Notes under the pieces: model-generated
What the model was told of the DNA's origin: nothing
The model's database searches: none
Seen by the model: the letters and a program-made list of their open reading frames with translations, nothing else
Shown here: piece by piece, positions 49,465 through 61,245 of the stretch
Numbering within the stretch: position 1 is the stretch's first letter
Layout of the letters: each line of letters starts with the position of its first letter
Program-made: the position numbers and the translations under genes
Source: Asparagopsis taxiformis
Taxonomy: Eukaryota; Rhodophyta; Florideophyceae; Bonnemaisoniales; Bonnemaisoniaceae
Length of the DNA stretch: 64,000 bases
Direction: 5' to 3'
Assembly (NCBI GenBank): GCA_030407315.1
Contig: JALQPE010000740.1
Coordinates: 1 to 64,000, forward strand

Positions 49465-49759
49465 CAACCTCTAGTACACCTAGTATTACTAGGCGGACGT
49501 CCATGTTCTCCAGTATTTTTGGATGTCCGCCTAGAACCGGACGTCCATGCGGTCTAGTACGTCTAGTATTACTAGGACGACATTCATTGTTTCTAGTACC
49601 ACGGATGTCCCCCTCGGGATGGACTTCCGCCATGTCTATGTCAACCTAGGACGGGCGCCGGTTCAGAAATTCAAAAATTTCGACCCCAGAAATTTCTGCC
49701 GCCTTGCTCGACATGGATGTCCGCATCCATCACGGCGACCACTCTATTTTTCCTTGTCG

Positions 49760-50730
49760 GTCGACTCCAATTTCGTCTTTAATTTTTTCATCCTCTCGCT
49801 CACACCCCCTTCCATTTGGTGCTCACCTCCCCCGTACTGTACCTCAAACACCCCCAATACCACTCTAGAACGCATTTTCAGCTACCTATCCCCGCTTCCA
49901 CGGTGCACACCTCCATTCCATACCTACTTTTCTGCTCTACCGTACAGATTTCTTATAACCAGTCCTCATACTACCTCAGAATAGGGAAAACATCCCCTAT
50001 CCCCTCGACCATGCTCTCCCCCATCACCTTTGCAACGTATTGTTCTTCAATACCCTCTCTCCTCTTCCTTCAACCCCTCTCCTTCGCCCTCTCCACAAAA
50101 TTCCCCTGTAGCTTACTCTTCGAAAACCTCTCACTCCTCATCCCGTACCCGACCTGCTCCACTCCTCCCTCCCTCACCTGCTACATGCCCCCACGCCATC
50201 CGCATCTTCGATACCGTATACACCACCACCACCACCACCGGCCCACGCTCCCGCTCCGACGCCGTCTCCCCAGAAACCTCCCCGCTCTGAACCACATATC
50301 AACCCCCCACTTCGCACCCATCCTCCCACTCTCGTCCCTCCCCAAATACAATAACCCCCTTCTTCTCCATCACATCCCCACTCACCAAAGCCAGAACAGA
50401 CGCCACCCCCTTCCCGCCTCTTTCTCCTCACTTTCCTAAAAAACCCCTCCTCTCGGCGCCTTCAACCGCACCCTCCTACGGTCCCACCTAAACACCTCCT
50501 CCGCCCTCACTACCCCAACACCCCGCAGTGTCTCCCCAATCCCATCATATGCTCGTCGGCACTCCTCTCCGAATCACAATCCAATCTAAACCCGCACTCC
50601 GTACATTTCCACCTCCCCCTGTACTATTCCAAGATTGCATCCCTCCAGAGAACACATCCTCATACCACAGAAGAATTTTCTTCCTCTCATACCTCATCCT
50701 TAAAACCTCCATCAGCTCCATCTAAATTTC
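49760..50730. other. Strongly C/T-rich segment
   Basis: About 1 kb with very few G on the plus strand (ccaccaccaccaccaccgg and similar). No gene; the 207-codon plus ORF over it (Pro/Ser/Leu/His/Thr only) reflects composition. Opposite in skew to the G-rich part at 58200-59900 on the other side of the element. Confidence 0.6.
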
Positions 50731-50893
50731 GATGTAAATATTTTCTCCACTATGCAATCTCAAACATGTATGAACGTATGCCTTTCCGCTTTGTCAACCC
50801 TGAATATTGGTACTCATGTATTCATAAAATAGGGCCACCCACATCCCTATCCCGTTCTGCAAGCTTTACAAACCACTAGACGCATACTCCACA

Positions 50894-52981
50894 ACTATAC
50901 AACAAACACTACTCGCTATTTCAGACGACGCGGTACACAAATAGCGTAGTCTCAACCTTCCGTGAGGCCTTCTCTGATGCGTACAAGTGCGAAACACGTC
51001 TAGACGTACATCAGAAGTGAGCGCGGGATTTTTCGGCACAGGAGATGCTGGGCCACCAAATTGATTTTTCGGAAATTTTAGAATTTCTGGGCTGGCCAGC
51101 AATGCAATCGAGCTGGACATCCACCGGACGTCCATTTCAGGTTGGTCGTGAGAGAGTGGGGCGGGAACATGATGAAACAAGGACCAAGACATGTCCCTGA
51201 CGTGTTGAGCCTGAAATCGACCCTTCGTAAGACGCGATTTTGGCTTACAGTTGGTGCTTACAGAAGCCAGTGATGACCCCGGTCGGGGCGGCAGCCGGTT
51301 CCTGGGGCCGTTGTGGCCAAATTAGACACCTTGATTTGAATTGAAATTTGGGCTATTCTCAAAAACATGCACATGTGAACATGTTTTTGAGATGGGGGTC
51401 TGCCGTACGGCACAATCGACCCGCCCAAATCGATGATTTTTCACAATTTTTTTCTGCCCGAAATTTTAGAATTTCTGGGCTGGCCAGCAGTGCAATCAAG
51501 CTGGACATCCACCGGACGTCCATTTCAGGTTGGTCGTGTGCTGCCCACATCCATGCATTGCAGCAACTAAGCAGGCGGGCTCACTACTCATACAAAGTGC
51601 ACGTAGCATGGGCAGCATGATGGATGAGCAGTGTTTGTCGTGAGAAAGTGGGGTGGGAGCATGTCGAAACAAGGACCAAAACTTCGCCCTGGCGTATTGA
51701 GCCTGAGCCTGGAATCGATCCTTCGTGAGATGTGGCTTTGCTTACAGTTGGTGCTTACAGAAGCCAGCGATGGCCCCGCTCGGGGCGTCGGATGGCTTCT
51801 TCTGGGGCCGTTGTGGCCAGATTAGACACCTTGATTTGAATTGAAATTTGGGCTATTCTCAAAAACATGCACATGTGAACATGTTTTTGAGATGGGGGTG
51901 TGCCGTACGGCACTTTCGACCCCCAAATCGATATAATTTTGCAATTTTTTTTCTGACTGAAATTTTAGAATTTCTGGGCTCGCCAGCAATGCAATTGAGA
52001 TGGACATTCACCGGACGTCCATTTCAGGTTGGTCGAGTATTGCACATGGATACAGTTTTGCAGCTATTTCTCAGCCCAACATTTTAGAATTTCAGGGCTG
52101 ACCAGCAATGTAACCGAGGCGGACTTCCACTGGACGTCCATTTCAAGTTAGGCTAGTGCTGCACATTTGCTCGCATCGCAGCAACTAAGCAAGTGTTGAG
52201 AGCACCGAGATGCCATGCAGACAAGAGGGAATCGGCTGCAAACGGCTTCCCTGGTCGGCAGCTGGATGTCTGGATGTCAATGGCTGCAAGCATGGAAATC
52301 TTGCTACCGCACGGCGCATACACACTGCAGCAGCACATCACTGACGCATGCGAAAGTTGGGTGCTGCAGTGCGTGGTTGTTTGTGTGTTTGTGTGTGCAC
52401 GACGAACCTTGTGGTATCCCTAGGCGTGCACTGGTGCAAAAATTTGGACTGCCCCATCGGTCGTACTTTGACGCATTTACATGCATCGGAGAACGACCAA
52501 GGAGGTAGAGCAGCAATCGCTGTTGGCTGAGCGTCCAAATTGGAGGGCTTGGGACAATGGTTCTATAGCAGTCATTTATAGGACGCCCACCGTTGATGAC
52601 TGAGATCCACGGTGGGTTTAGTATTCATGGTGTTGTCCTGCATTGGCGGATGTCGAAGACGAGTACTTCCAGTGAGCGTCCAAGCTGAACAGCTGAGTGG
52701 GTAAGTGAGCGGGGAGGGGCCGCTCGGGGCGCTTGGTAGCTTCTGGGGCCGTTGTGGCCAAATTAGAATCAAGCCTATGTCCGGCGGACGTCCTGAATTG
52801 CTTTATTTTTTGGGCTATTCTCAAAAACATGCACATGTGAACATGTTTTTGAGATGGGGGTGTGCCGTACGGCACTTTCGACCGCCCAAATCGATGTATT
52901 TTTGCATTTTTTTTCTGACTGAAATTTTAGAATTTCTGGGCTCGCCAGCAATGCAATTGCGCTGGTCATTCACCGGACGTC
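50894..52981 (+). repeat. Left arm of 2,088-bp inverted repeat
   Basis: Pairs with 55611-57698. It is itself built of recurring modules. One holds aattttagaatttctgggct plus accggacgtcc (near 51080, 51465, 51960, 52085, 52925). The other holds a palindrome, caaaaacatg...catgtttttg, followed by gccgtacggc (near 51360, 51860, 52820). Repeats of these two modules give the shadow ORFs seen in this area. Confidence 0.92.
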
Positions 52982-55610
52982 CATTTCCATTTCAGATCTA
53001 CTGGTTGCACTAGGCCTGAAAGTGTTTCTGGATAGGGCCGAATAACGACCTGGGCAGCACGCACTGCGTAAGATGATCTGTGTGATGCAGACTGCAAGGA
53101 TTTCTATGGTGATTCTGGCTGGGGAATGTGGTAAGCTTGATTGTTGCGTGGCTTTGTATCTCCTTGCCTGCCATTTTGCTTGGATATTTACACGAGCGAT
53201 CAAACCGAAGACGCCGACTCTGCACAACTACCAACTCTCCTAGCTTCGAGTCAGCGCCATCCAATTGCAACTTGTGACACTCAAGACGAATACGTTGTGC
53301 TGATCTCTGCAATGAAAATTGAGTTAGTGCTGCAGTTCTTTTGGGCGATGCCAATATGCAGGGATACTGTTTACACCTTTTGGGAGTCAAGAAGTTCTCG
53401 GATTGCAAATCAAATCAGATCATGGTAGAATATCTGACTTTTCTCTCTTCCCTTCACCACATCTGCATCCGGAGCTGAGCCAAGCTGAGCTGGAGGGAAC
53501 CCGGCCGCTGACCCCTGTCATTCTCATAAACATCTTTAATGCAATACTATTCGTGTATGGTAATGTAAGTGCTAATGAAAATGTATACAAGTCTAGAATA
53601 AACGTTGCAGTGGTTCTTTGTAGCTATCGATACTTGCTAAAAATCTGTAGCTTTTGCTTCTCGCATGGACGAGTTGCAGTCTTTGTGTTTGTTTCATTTC
53701 TGCCACAAACGAGAGGCAATCAGGGTCTGTGTTCACATAGAGAATGATTTAATATATGCGCTCATTGCCGTCGTAGATACTTTTAACAATGGCCAGTACG
53801 TTTCTCTCGGCCGCCGCCGGGTACGGTCGGACTGAAAGATCGGGGAGATGTGTGGAGAGTAGTGTTTCGATAGAGACGAACGTTGCGATGGATGGAATGG
53901 TGATGATTTCATGCTGAAGCGATGGGAGATGGATGGATATGGTTGAATGAAATCTAGTATTCCGAAGGAGGCCTTTTCTCGAGGAAGAGGCATTATATTC
54001 TCACAAAGCATGTAGATACTGGTTTCCAGTTTGGTATACTATTGTAGCTCAATTCACATCTTATCTACACGTACGTATGGAGAGAGATCCAAGTGTGCGT
54101 GGCACAGGTCCAACGGTGAAACAACGCAGTATGAAACTACCACAGATAAGGCGGCGTACAAAATCCTCGACTCAAGGCAGCTCTCAGGCTTTCGTGAGCA
54201 CCGACTTCGTTCCACCAAGAAGTTGCGGAAATATGTGCTGGTCTAACTTGATACGACCATAGGACAGTTTTGCTCCCTAAGCAATGAGCGAAAAATCAAT
54301 GATTGCGCGTGTCGTCGGTACGGTCTTGTAATGTTGGCTCAACCAATAACATCTAACGTTGAGTTATCCACCCTCCGCCGTGTCGCGTCGCGTCGTAAAT
54401 TTGCACAGAAAATTTGTTTCAAATCTTTGCTCCAATTATCAGCTCAAATACGGCATTGATCTCCAGCTTCATCTGGACAGAAACACCGATCGCTCGATGT
54501 CTGTCTCAAATAAATCGCAGTCAAACGCCATGCGGAAAGTTTCATCGCTTCCCGTTGCGACTGAATCTGCAAACGCCACACAAAAATTTGCCCTTTCCGC
54601 GTCCGGAACGAACGCCGACTACATGTCGTCAGGTTCCTGATCGACTGGATCGATGGAGCTTGCTCTGCAGGAGAGCAGGACAGGCGGTTTGTTATGCCTG
54701 GACAATTTCCATACCGATCTCCCTTCTTGAGTGCAAAATTACGAGTCTAGAAATTGACCTGCATCGGCTGCTGTATCACATCTGTGCTAAGGATTGATGA
54801 TACCCGTACCGCTGAGAAATTGCAGCTCTGGTAACGTGGGGATGATGTGCTGAACACGCAGAACGCTGATCCATAATGGGACTGCTTCATAGGCATAGTA
54901 CGGAATGTATTGAGACAGCCCAAGCGAATTCAGGAGGGAGCACCAGGGCAGTGCGCGGTGACTCAGCAGATACCAGTGGTGAGTGGTCTAAATGGGGCTA
55001 CACACGAGTTTGTCAATGAACAGTCTAGTTTAGTTTGGAAATGTTTCGGATGGATGGTATGTTGTAAATGTCGACAGATTTGAGGAAGCGATAGAAGCAA
55101 TCAGCACCGTGTAGTTGCATCAAGGCTTTAGTGGCCATTGCTAGAGAACTTTCTCCAATGCCCTTATTGCAGGATGGGCAGAAAACCCGGCCGGCTTCGA
55201 GATTGAAGAATTCATTGCGCAGATTGAATGAATGCAATTGACGGAGAATGCAGAAGTATACAATGGTATCGTTTTGCAGGGTGACGTAGGGGAAACATGT
55301 TGGGCTTGTTGGAAATGCTGAGAGCGATGATGAGATCCAGTCGTTTCCGTCGTAGATGGCAGTGCTTGTTTTCTGCACGGCTAGCTTGTCTGCTGGGCGA
55401 CTGGACGGTATTGGCGTACGATGAAGCGGGACTGGTGGTGTTTAAATGACATTTTTTGTTTGAAGATGGATGTATGTGTGCGACTAGAATGTAGTAAGAG
55501 CATGAAAATGTTTATGTTTGATGGGCGTCGCATGTTGGGGGACTTTATGTCGTGTGGGGCAATAATGTCTCAGGTATTTGAAGCAGACAGCAATCGCTTG
55601 AGCGCATATA
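52982..55610. other. 2.6-kb spacer between the inverted arms
   Basis: Unique sequence without a recognisable gene. The best ORF is a 117-codon minus one (55378-55025) with a CPSCNKG pair and a protein-like composition (FCILRQLHSFNLRNEFFN). It might be a captured gene fragment, but it has no known domain. Other ORFs look random. Confidence 0.45.
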
Positions 55611-57698
55611 GACGTCCGGTGAATGACCAGCGCAATTGCATTGCTGGCGAGCCCAGAAATTCTAAAATTTCAGTCAGAAAAAAAATGCAAAAATACATCG
55701 ATTTGGGCGGTCGAAAGTGCCGTACGGCACACCCCCATCTCAAAAACATGTTCACATGTGCATGTTTTTGAGAATAGCCCAAAAAATAAAGCAATTCAGG
55801 ACGTCCGCCGGACATAGGCTTGATTCTAATTTGGCCACAACGGCCCCAGAAGCTACCAAGCGCCCCGAGCGGCCCCTCCCCGCTCACTTACCCACTCACG
55901 CTGTTCAGCTTGGACGCTCACTGGAAGTACTCGTCTTCGACATCCGCCAATGCAGGACAACACCATGAATACTAAACCCACCGTGGATCTCAGTCATCAA
56001 CGGTGGGCGTCCTATAAATGACTGCTATAGAACCATTGTCCCAAGCCCTCCAATTTGGACGCTCAGCCAACAGCGATTGCTGCTCTACCTCCTTGGTCGT
56101 TCTCCGATGCATGTAAATGCGTCAAAGTACGACCGATGGGGCAGTCCAAATGTTTTGCACCAGTGCACGCCTAGGGATACCACAAGGTTCGTCGTGCACA
56201 CACAAACACACAAACACCACGCACTGCAGCACCCAACTTTCGCATGCGTCAGTGATGTGCTGCTGCAGTGTGTATGCGCCGTGCGGTAGCAAGATTTCCA
56301 TGCTTGCAGCCATTGACATCCAGACATCCAGCTGCCGACCAGGGAAGCCGTTTGCAGCCGATTCCCTCTTGTCTGCATGGCATCTCGGTGCTCTCAACAC
56401 TTGCTTAGTTGCTGCGATGCGAGCAAATGTGCAGCACTAGCCTAACTTGAAATGGACGTCCAGTGGAAGTCCGCCTCGGTTACATTGCTGGTCAGCCCTG
56501 AAATTCTAAAATGTTGGGCTGAGAAATAGCTGCAAAACTGTATCCATGTGCAATACTCGACCAACCTGAAATGGACGTCCGGTGAATGTCCATCTCAATT
56601 GCATTGCTGGCGAGCCCAGAAATTCTAAAATTTCAGTCAGAAAAAAAATTGCAAAATTATATCGATTTGGGAGGTCGAAAGTGCCGTACGGCACACCCCC
56701 ATCTCAAAAACATGTTCACATGTGCATGTTTTTGAGAATAGCCCAAATTTCAATTCAAATCAAGGTGTCTAATCTGGCCACAACGGCCCCAGAAGAAGCC
56801 ATCCGACGCCCCGAGCGGGGCCATCGCTGGCTTCTGTAAGCAACAACTGTAAGCAAAGCCACATCTCACGAAGGATCGATTCCAGGCTCAGGCTCAATAC
56901 GCCAGGGCGAAGTTTTGGTCCTTGTTTCGACATGCTCCCACCCCACTTTCTCACGACAAACACTGCTCATCCATCATGCTGCCCATGCTACGTGCACTTT
57001 GTATGAGTAGTGAGCCCGCCTGCGTGGTTGCTGTAATGCGTAGATGTGAGCAGCACACGACCAACCTGAAATGGACGTCCGGTGGATGTCCAGCTTGATT
57101 GCACTGCTGGCCAGCCCAGAAATTCTAAAATTTCGGGCAGAAAAAAATTGTGAAAAATCATCGATTTGGGCGGGTCGATTGTGCCGTACGGCAGACCCCC
57201 ATCTCAAAAACATGTTCACATGTGCATGTTTTTGAGAATAGCCCAAATTTCAATTCAAATCAAGGTGTCTAATTTGGCCACAACGGCCCCAGGAACCGGC
57301 TGCCGCCCCGACCGGGGTCATCACTGGCTTCTGTAAGCACCAACTGTAAGCCAAAATCGCGTCTTACGAAGGGTCGATTTCAGGCTCAACACGTCAGGGA
57401 CAGGTCTTGGTCCTTGTTTCATCATGTTCCCGCCCCCTCTCTCACGACCAACCTGAAATGGACGTCCGGTGGATGTCCAGCTCGATTGCATTGCTGGCCA
57501 GCCCAGAAATTCTAAAATTTCCGCAAAATCAATTTGGTGGCTCAGCATCTCCTGTGCAGAAAACTCTCGCACTCATTTCTGATATACGTTTTGACGTGTT
57601 TTTTACTTTTAAGCATCAGGAAAGGCGTTACGGAAAATTGGGACTACGCCACTTGTGAGCCGCGTCGTCTGAGATAGCGAGTAGAGTTTGTTGTATAG
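55611..57698 (-). repeat. Right arm of 2,088-bp inverted repeat
   Basis: Reverse complement of 50894-52981 with the same length. Inner parts are almost identical. The outermost roughly 150 bp (57550-57698 against 50894-51040) are clearly more diverged, about three quarters matching by eye. Confidence 0.92.
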
Positions 57699-58239
57699 TA
57701 TTTATATTGTATTCCAAATGTGCGTTCGAGACCTCGTTTGTAATGTTCTCGTGGTTTTGTGGGTATCAGTTTTGTGCTCACTTCTGGCAGCCCAATGGTG
57801 GAATGTGCCTGAGCGATCAATCATCACCGCTAGGTCACACATTTTGCTGGCAACGTGCGCTTGGAAGGACGAATGACCGCCGTGGGAGATGGATTTTCAA
57901 TTAATTCATTTGAAATAATAAAATTATATTAACTGCGAACTTCATGGAATAAGTTTGTGCTTTACAGTGGATATTACAGGGATCATTTAAGGGAAGCAAA
58001 TGGATTGTGATATATATGATTATACCATTCCGATGTTCTCGATCCGGATCTCATCATTCGGGAGTTCAGAGACCATGGCTTGGGCCATTATTAATCTCAA
58101 TACCGGCGATGATATGGAGTATGCACAGCAGGACTTAAGCTGACGTTGAAAGCTGTCCAGTCGACGCCGCAGGTTAACCTGTGGAGTTCCACTTCTCCGC
58201 CGTCACTGGCTGAGGTTCTTTGGTCGTGTTTCCTTTGTT

Positions 58240-59650
58240 TGGTGTAGAGGATAGAACGACGGTGAGTATGCCAGTTTGGAGAGTATGCAGCGAGGGAAGC
58301 GTGTGTTTTGAGTCGTACTGTTGTCGTTGATGCGATATTGATTCATTAGAAGCTTCGTGAGTCGTGGTTTGCATGTTGTGAACCATGGGAGGCAGGTAAG
58401 TAAGTGAGTCTCGCGGGTGTGCAATAAGGGATGCATGGGTTTTTAGTCTGACTGTTCTGGTTCATTTTGATGTTGTATAGGTGGTGCAGGAATAGTGATG
58501 AAGTAAGGTAAGTTTCATTGAGCTGAAAGACGGGTTTCGCGATGAAATGGAATGCTGACTACATTTTTTCGTTGCACGATTTGTGAATTATTGGTTGTAT
58601 TGTTTGTATGATGCAACGAGATGAAGAGGTTAAGTGCGTCCTGAGGGTATGAAGCGAGGGAAGTGTTTGTTTTAAATTTGACTGTCGTCTTTTATGCAAT
58701 ATTTATTTATTGGGAGCTTAGTGAGTCATGGTGCATATTTGCTGAAGGGTGGAAGGGAGGTAGGCGAGCATTTGAGGGGTGCAGTGAGTGGAATGTGGGT
58801 TTTGAGTCTGACTGCTGTGGTTGATGTTGATTTTGTGTAGGTGATTCTGGAATGGTGATGACGGAAGGTAAGTTACATTGAGCGCCTAGTTAAGTTGCGC
58901 GAAGATATGGAATGCTGACTACATTTTTTTGTACAATTTTTGACTTATGGTTTCTATTGTGTGCAGGATACAACGAGGGTAAGTAAGTTCTGAGGGTATG
59001 CAGCGAGGGAAGCATGGGTTTTCAGTCCGACTGTTGTTGTTGATTTCGATTTTTTGTAGGTGATGCAGGAATGGTGATGACGGAAGGTAAGTTGCATTTA
59101 GCGCGCAGTCCGGTGGTGCGAAGATGCGGAATGTTGACTTCATTTGTTGGTTGTGAGATTTTCGACTTTTGGTCTGTATTGTGTGTAGAATGAAACGAGA
59201 GTAAGTGAGTTCTGAGGGTATGCATCGAGAGAAGTGTTTGTTTCGAATCTGACTATTGCAGTTAATGCGATATTTATTCATTGGAAGCTTATCCAGTCAT
59301 GGTGCGTATTGTGTCGAGCGAAGGAAAGTGCGGAAGTTTTGAGAGTATGCTGAGAGGGACATGTGGGTTTTGAGTCCGACTGTTGTTGTTGATTTCGATT
59401 TTATGCAGGTGATGCTGGAATGGTGATGACAGAAGGTAAGTTTCATTGAGCGCCAAGACTTGTTTTGCGAAGATATGGACTGCTGACTTTGATTATTCAT
59501 TGCAAGGTTTTTGCATCATGGTTTGTATTGTGTGTAGGATGGATGAGAGGTAAGTAAGGGATTTTCTAAGATATCTGGCGTGGTAAGCGTTGCTTTTGAA
59601 TCTGACTGTTGGGGTTGATGTTGTGTATGTGATGCAGGAGTGGTGAAGCA
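58240..59650 (+). repeat. Tandem array of microexon-like units
   Basis: Units of about 220 bp, some with an extra 130 bp. Each contains segment A (27 nt, GTGATGCAGGAATGGTGATG...) and segment B (12 nt, such as GATACAACGAGG). A copies: 58481-58507, 58841-58867, 59060-59086, 59409-59435. B copies: 58967-58978, 59189-59200, 59538-59549. All these are preceded by a YAG-type acceptor (ttttgtag, tgtgtag, atgcag) and followed by GTAAGT or GTAAG. Further degenerate copies lie at 58249, 58610 and 59629. Both lengths are multiples of three. See findings. Confidence 0.75.
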
Positions 59651-60000
59651 GGAACGGCAGGACTCAGGGAGAGTGAAGAAGGGATCTAGGAAGATGGGGA
59701 ATGAAGCTGTGAGGTGTTTCTGGTATGTGTATATTTTCGGGCATACGATAGAAGTAAGAGTGGGTTTCAAGTCGTGTAAGATTTTGCTGACCATGTTCGT
59801 GTTTCATGTCTTGATGATTTAATGGGCTGGGGTGGTGTCGAGGAAAGCGGGGATGGAATTGGGAAGGAGCAGATTTTTTGTAATCTAGGTCGTGAGGGTT
59901 CTTGAAGTATGTGCGGATGGTGGTGCATGGCGTTCGGATGGTAGGGAGAACGCGATAGTGAGGGAGATGGGTGATCGACGGTATGCTGACAGGTATTTTG

Positions 60001-60120
60001 TATTCTGGCTGGATACGTATTCCATATTCTAGCTGGATACATATTCCGTATCCTGGCTGGATACGTATTTCCTATTCTAACCGGGTATTTATTTCCTATT
60101 CTGACCAGATATGTATTTCC
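60001..60120 (+). repeat. 24-bp tandem repeat, five copies
   Basis: Consensus TATTCTGGCTGGATACGTAT plus ttcc, five units with a few changes each and a partial sixth. It encodes an octapeptide repeat in the 62-codon plus ORF (YSGWIRIP-like), which I do not call a gene. Confidence 0.85.
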
Positions 60121-60251
60121 TATTCTAGAGAGACGTATTGTATACCAGCAGTTTCGTAAATGAGAGAATAAAATACGGTCCGATATGGGCCCTCAATTTA
60201 CCATCCGCTGTAATTTCTTCCCTCCCGGTTTTTGCTGATATATTGTATACT

Positions 60252-60424
60252 GAATGTCGGGTCCTAGGATCCCGCTGAATGTACTAGAGAAACCGGATGT
60301 CGGGTCCTAGTACTCCGCCGAACGTACTAGAGAAAGTGGATGTCGGGTCCTAGTATTCCGCCGAACGTACTAGAGAAAGTGGATGTCGGGTCCTAGTATT
60401 CCGCCGAACGTACTAGAGAAAGTG
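60252..60424 (+). repeat. 43-bp subterminal tandem repeat, four copies
   Basis: Units run from GGATGTCGGGTCCTAGTA to TACTAGAGAAAGT and lead directly into GGACGTCCGC next to the right terminal repeat. Subterminal repeats of this kind are typical transposase-binding arrays in some DNA transposons. Confidence 0.88.
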
Positions 60425-60522
60425 GACGTCCGCATCCAAAAAATTTTTATTTTTTTTTCGGACGCGGACGTTCATTTGTTCTAGTAAATCTCGGGGCCGA
60501 CTAGGACCCGTACTAGAGAGAC

Positions 60523-60556
60523 TGGACGTCCGCGTCCACTTCCGAAAACACAGACG
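60523..60556 (-). repeat. Right terminal inverted repeat of the 11.1-kb element
   Basis: Reads TGGACGTCCGCG... and ends AAACACAGACG, followed by the duplicated TG (60557-60558). Matches 49431-49464 inverted at 32 of 34 positions. Confidence 0.92.
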
Positions 60557-61142
60557 TGGGGCATGGACGGTATTCATATGGGAATGGACAGAATAGTACG
60601 GCTAGGAATTTTTATTTCGTAGTGACTATGAGCTAGCGAGAGGTATACGCGGTAGGATAGGTAGCAATCTAAGAGGGTGCGATATGGGAAGCTTCACTCT
60701 GGATTTGTTTATTTGCGCAGGCTACATTGAGAATAAACAATCCCTATGTTAAAAATGCTACTACAACTAACACTATTCCGACGAGTAAAACTAAAACTAC
60801 TAGAAAAGTCTAGAAATCTATCAACTGATTGAGCTGCATGAATAAGCTAGGAAATGAAGAGAAGAAGAAAAAATGATGTATAGAAAGGAAACAAGTTAGT
60901 GACGTTGAATTGGAGAGGGAAATTGATGGTGATTAGGAGACTAACGTACCTTAACAAATACCATTGCATCCCAAATTGAGATATGTACTCACAGGCAGAA
61001 AAGAAAAGTAGTGGAGAAGTGGTAAGAGAGAAAGATAAATGAAAGTAGAAGTGGAACACTCACCGACTGGAAACCTGAGAAAGAGAAAACGAATAGAAAA
61101 CTGGGTTAGTGGCGTGAGTTGTGGAAACGTACCATCATGGTT

Positions 61143-61245
61143 CATATCCGTTGGAGACAAAGCAACAACTTTGGCTGTAGAAGCAGTATAGATCATCTAT
61201 ACTGCTTCCAAAGCCAAAGTTGTTGCTTTGTCTCCGACGGATATG
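61143..61245. repeat. 51-bp hairpin/cruciform in S2
   Basis: Arms 61143-61193 and 61195-61245 match at 48 of 51 positions around a single base. It sits at the position homologous to the S1 hairpin (2477-2546), between conserved flanks (tttccatct(c/t)catatcc(a/g)tcgg on one side, gatggtacgt on the other). Confidence 0.93.

Larger units (their letters stand above)
49431..60556. mobile_element. 11,126-bp non-autonomous TIR element with internal long inverted repeat
   Basis: Boundaries are defined by comparison with the empty site in S1 (gaggaTGgggcatgg). In S2, TG precedes 49431 and TG follows 60556. Terminal repeats: 49431-49464 and 60523-60556, 32 of 34 matching, starting CGTCTGTGTT. Contents from left to right: GGACGTCC-rich subterminal region, C/T-rich DNA, 2,088-bp arm, 2.6-kb spacer, inverted 2,088-bp arm, microexon-like array, 24-bp tandem repeats, 43-bp tandem repeats. 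No transposase, integrase or helicase motif is seen in any frame. A 2-bp target duplication and subterminal repeats recall CACTA/CMC-type elements, but the end sequence is not CACTA. Confidence 0.85.

Noticed and set aside
50866..57660. Many 60-110-codon ORFs in both arms of the foldback, present as identical pairs
   Set aside because: Identical because the arms are inverted copies; they have no domain, are read from repeat modules, and appear on both strands.
59640..59822. 60-codon plus ORF at the end of the microexon-like array
   Set aside because: Begins inside a degenerate repeat copy and shows no family resemblance.
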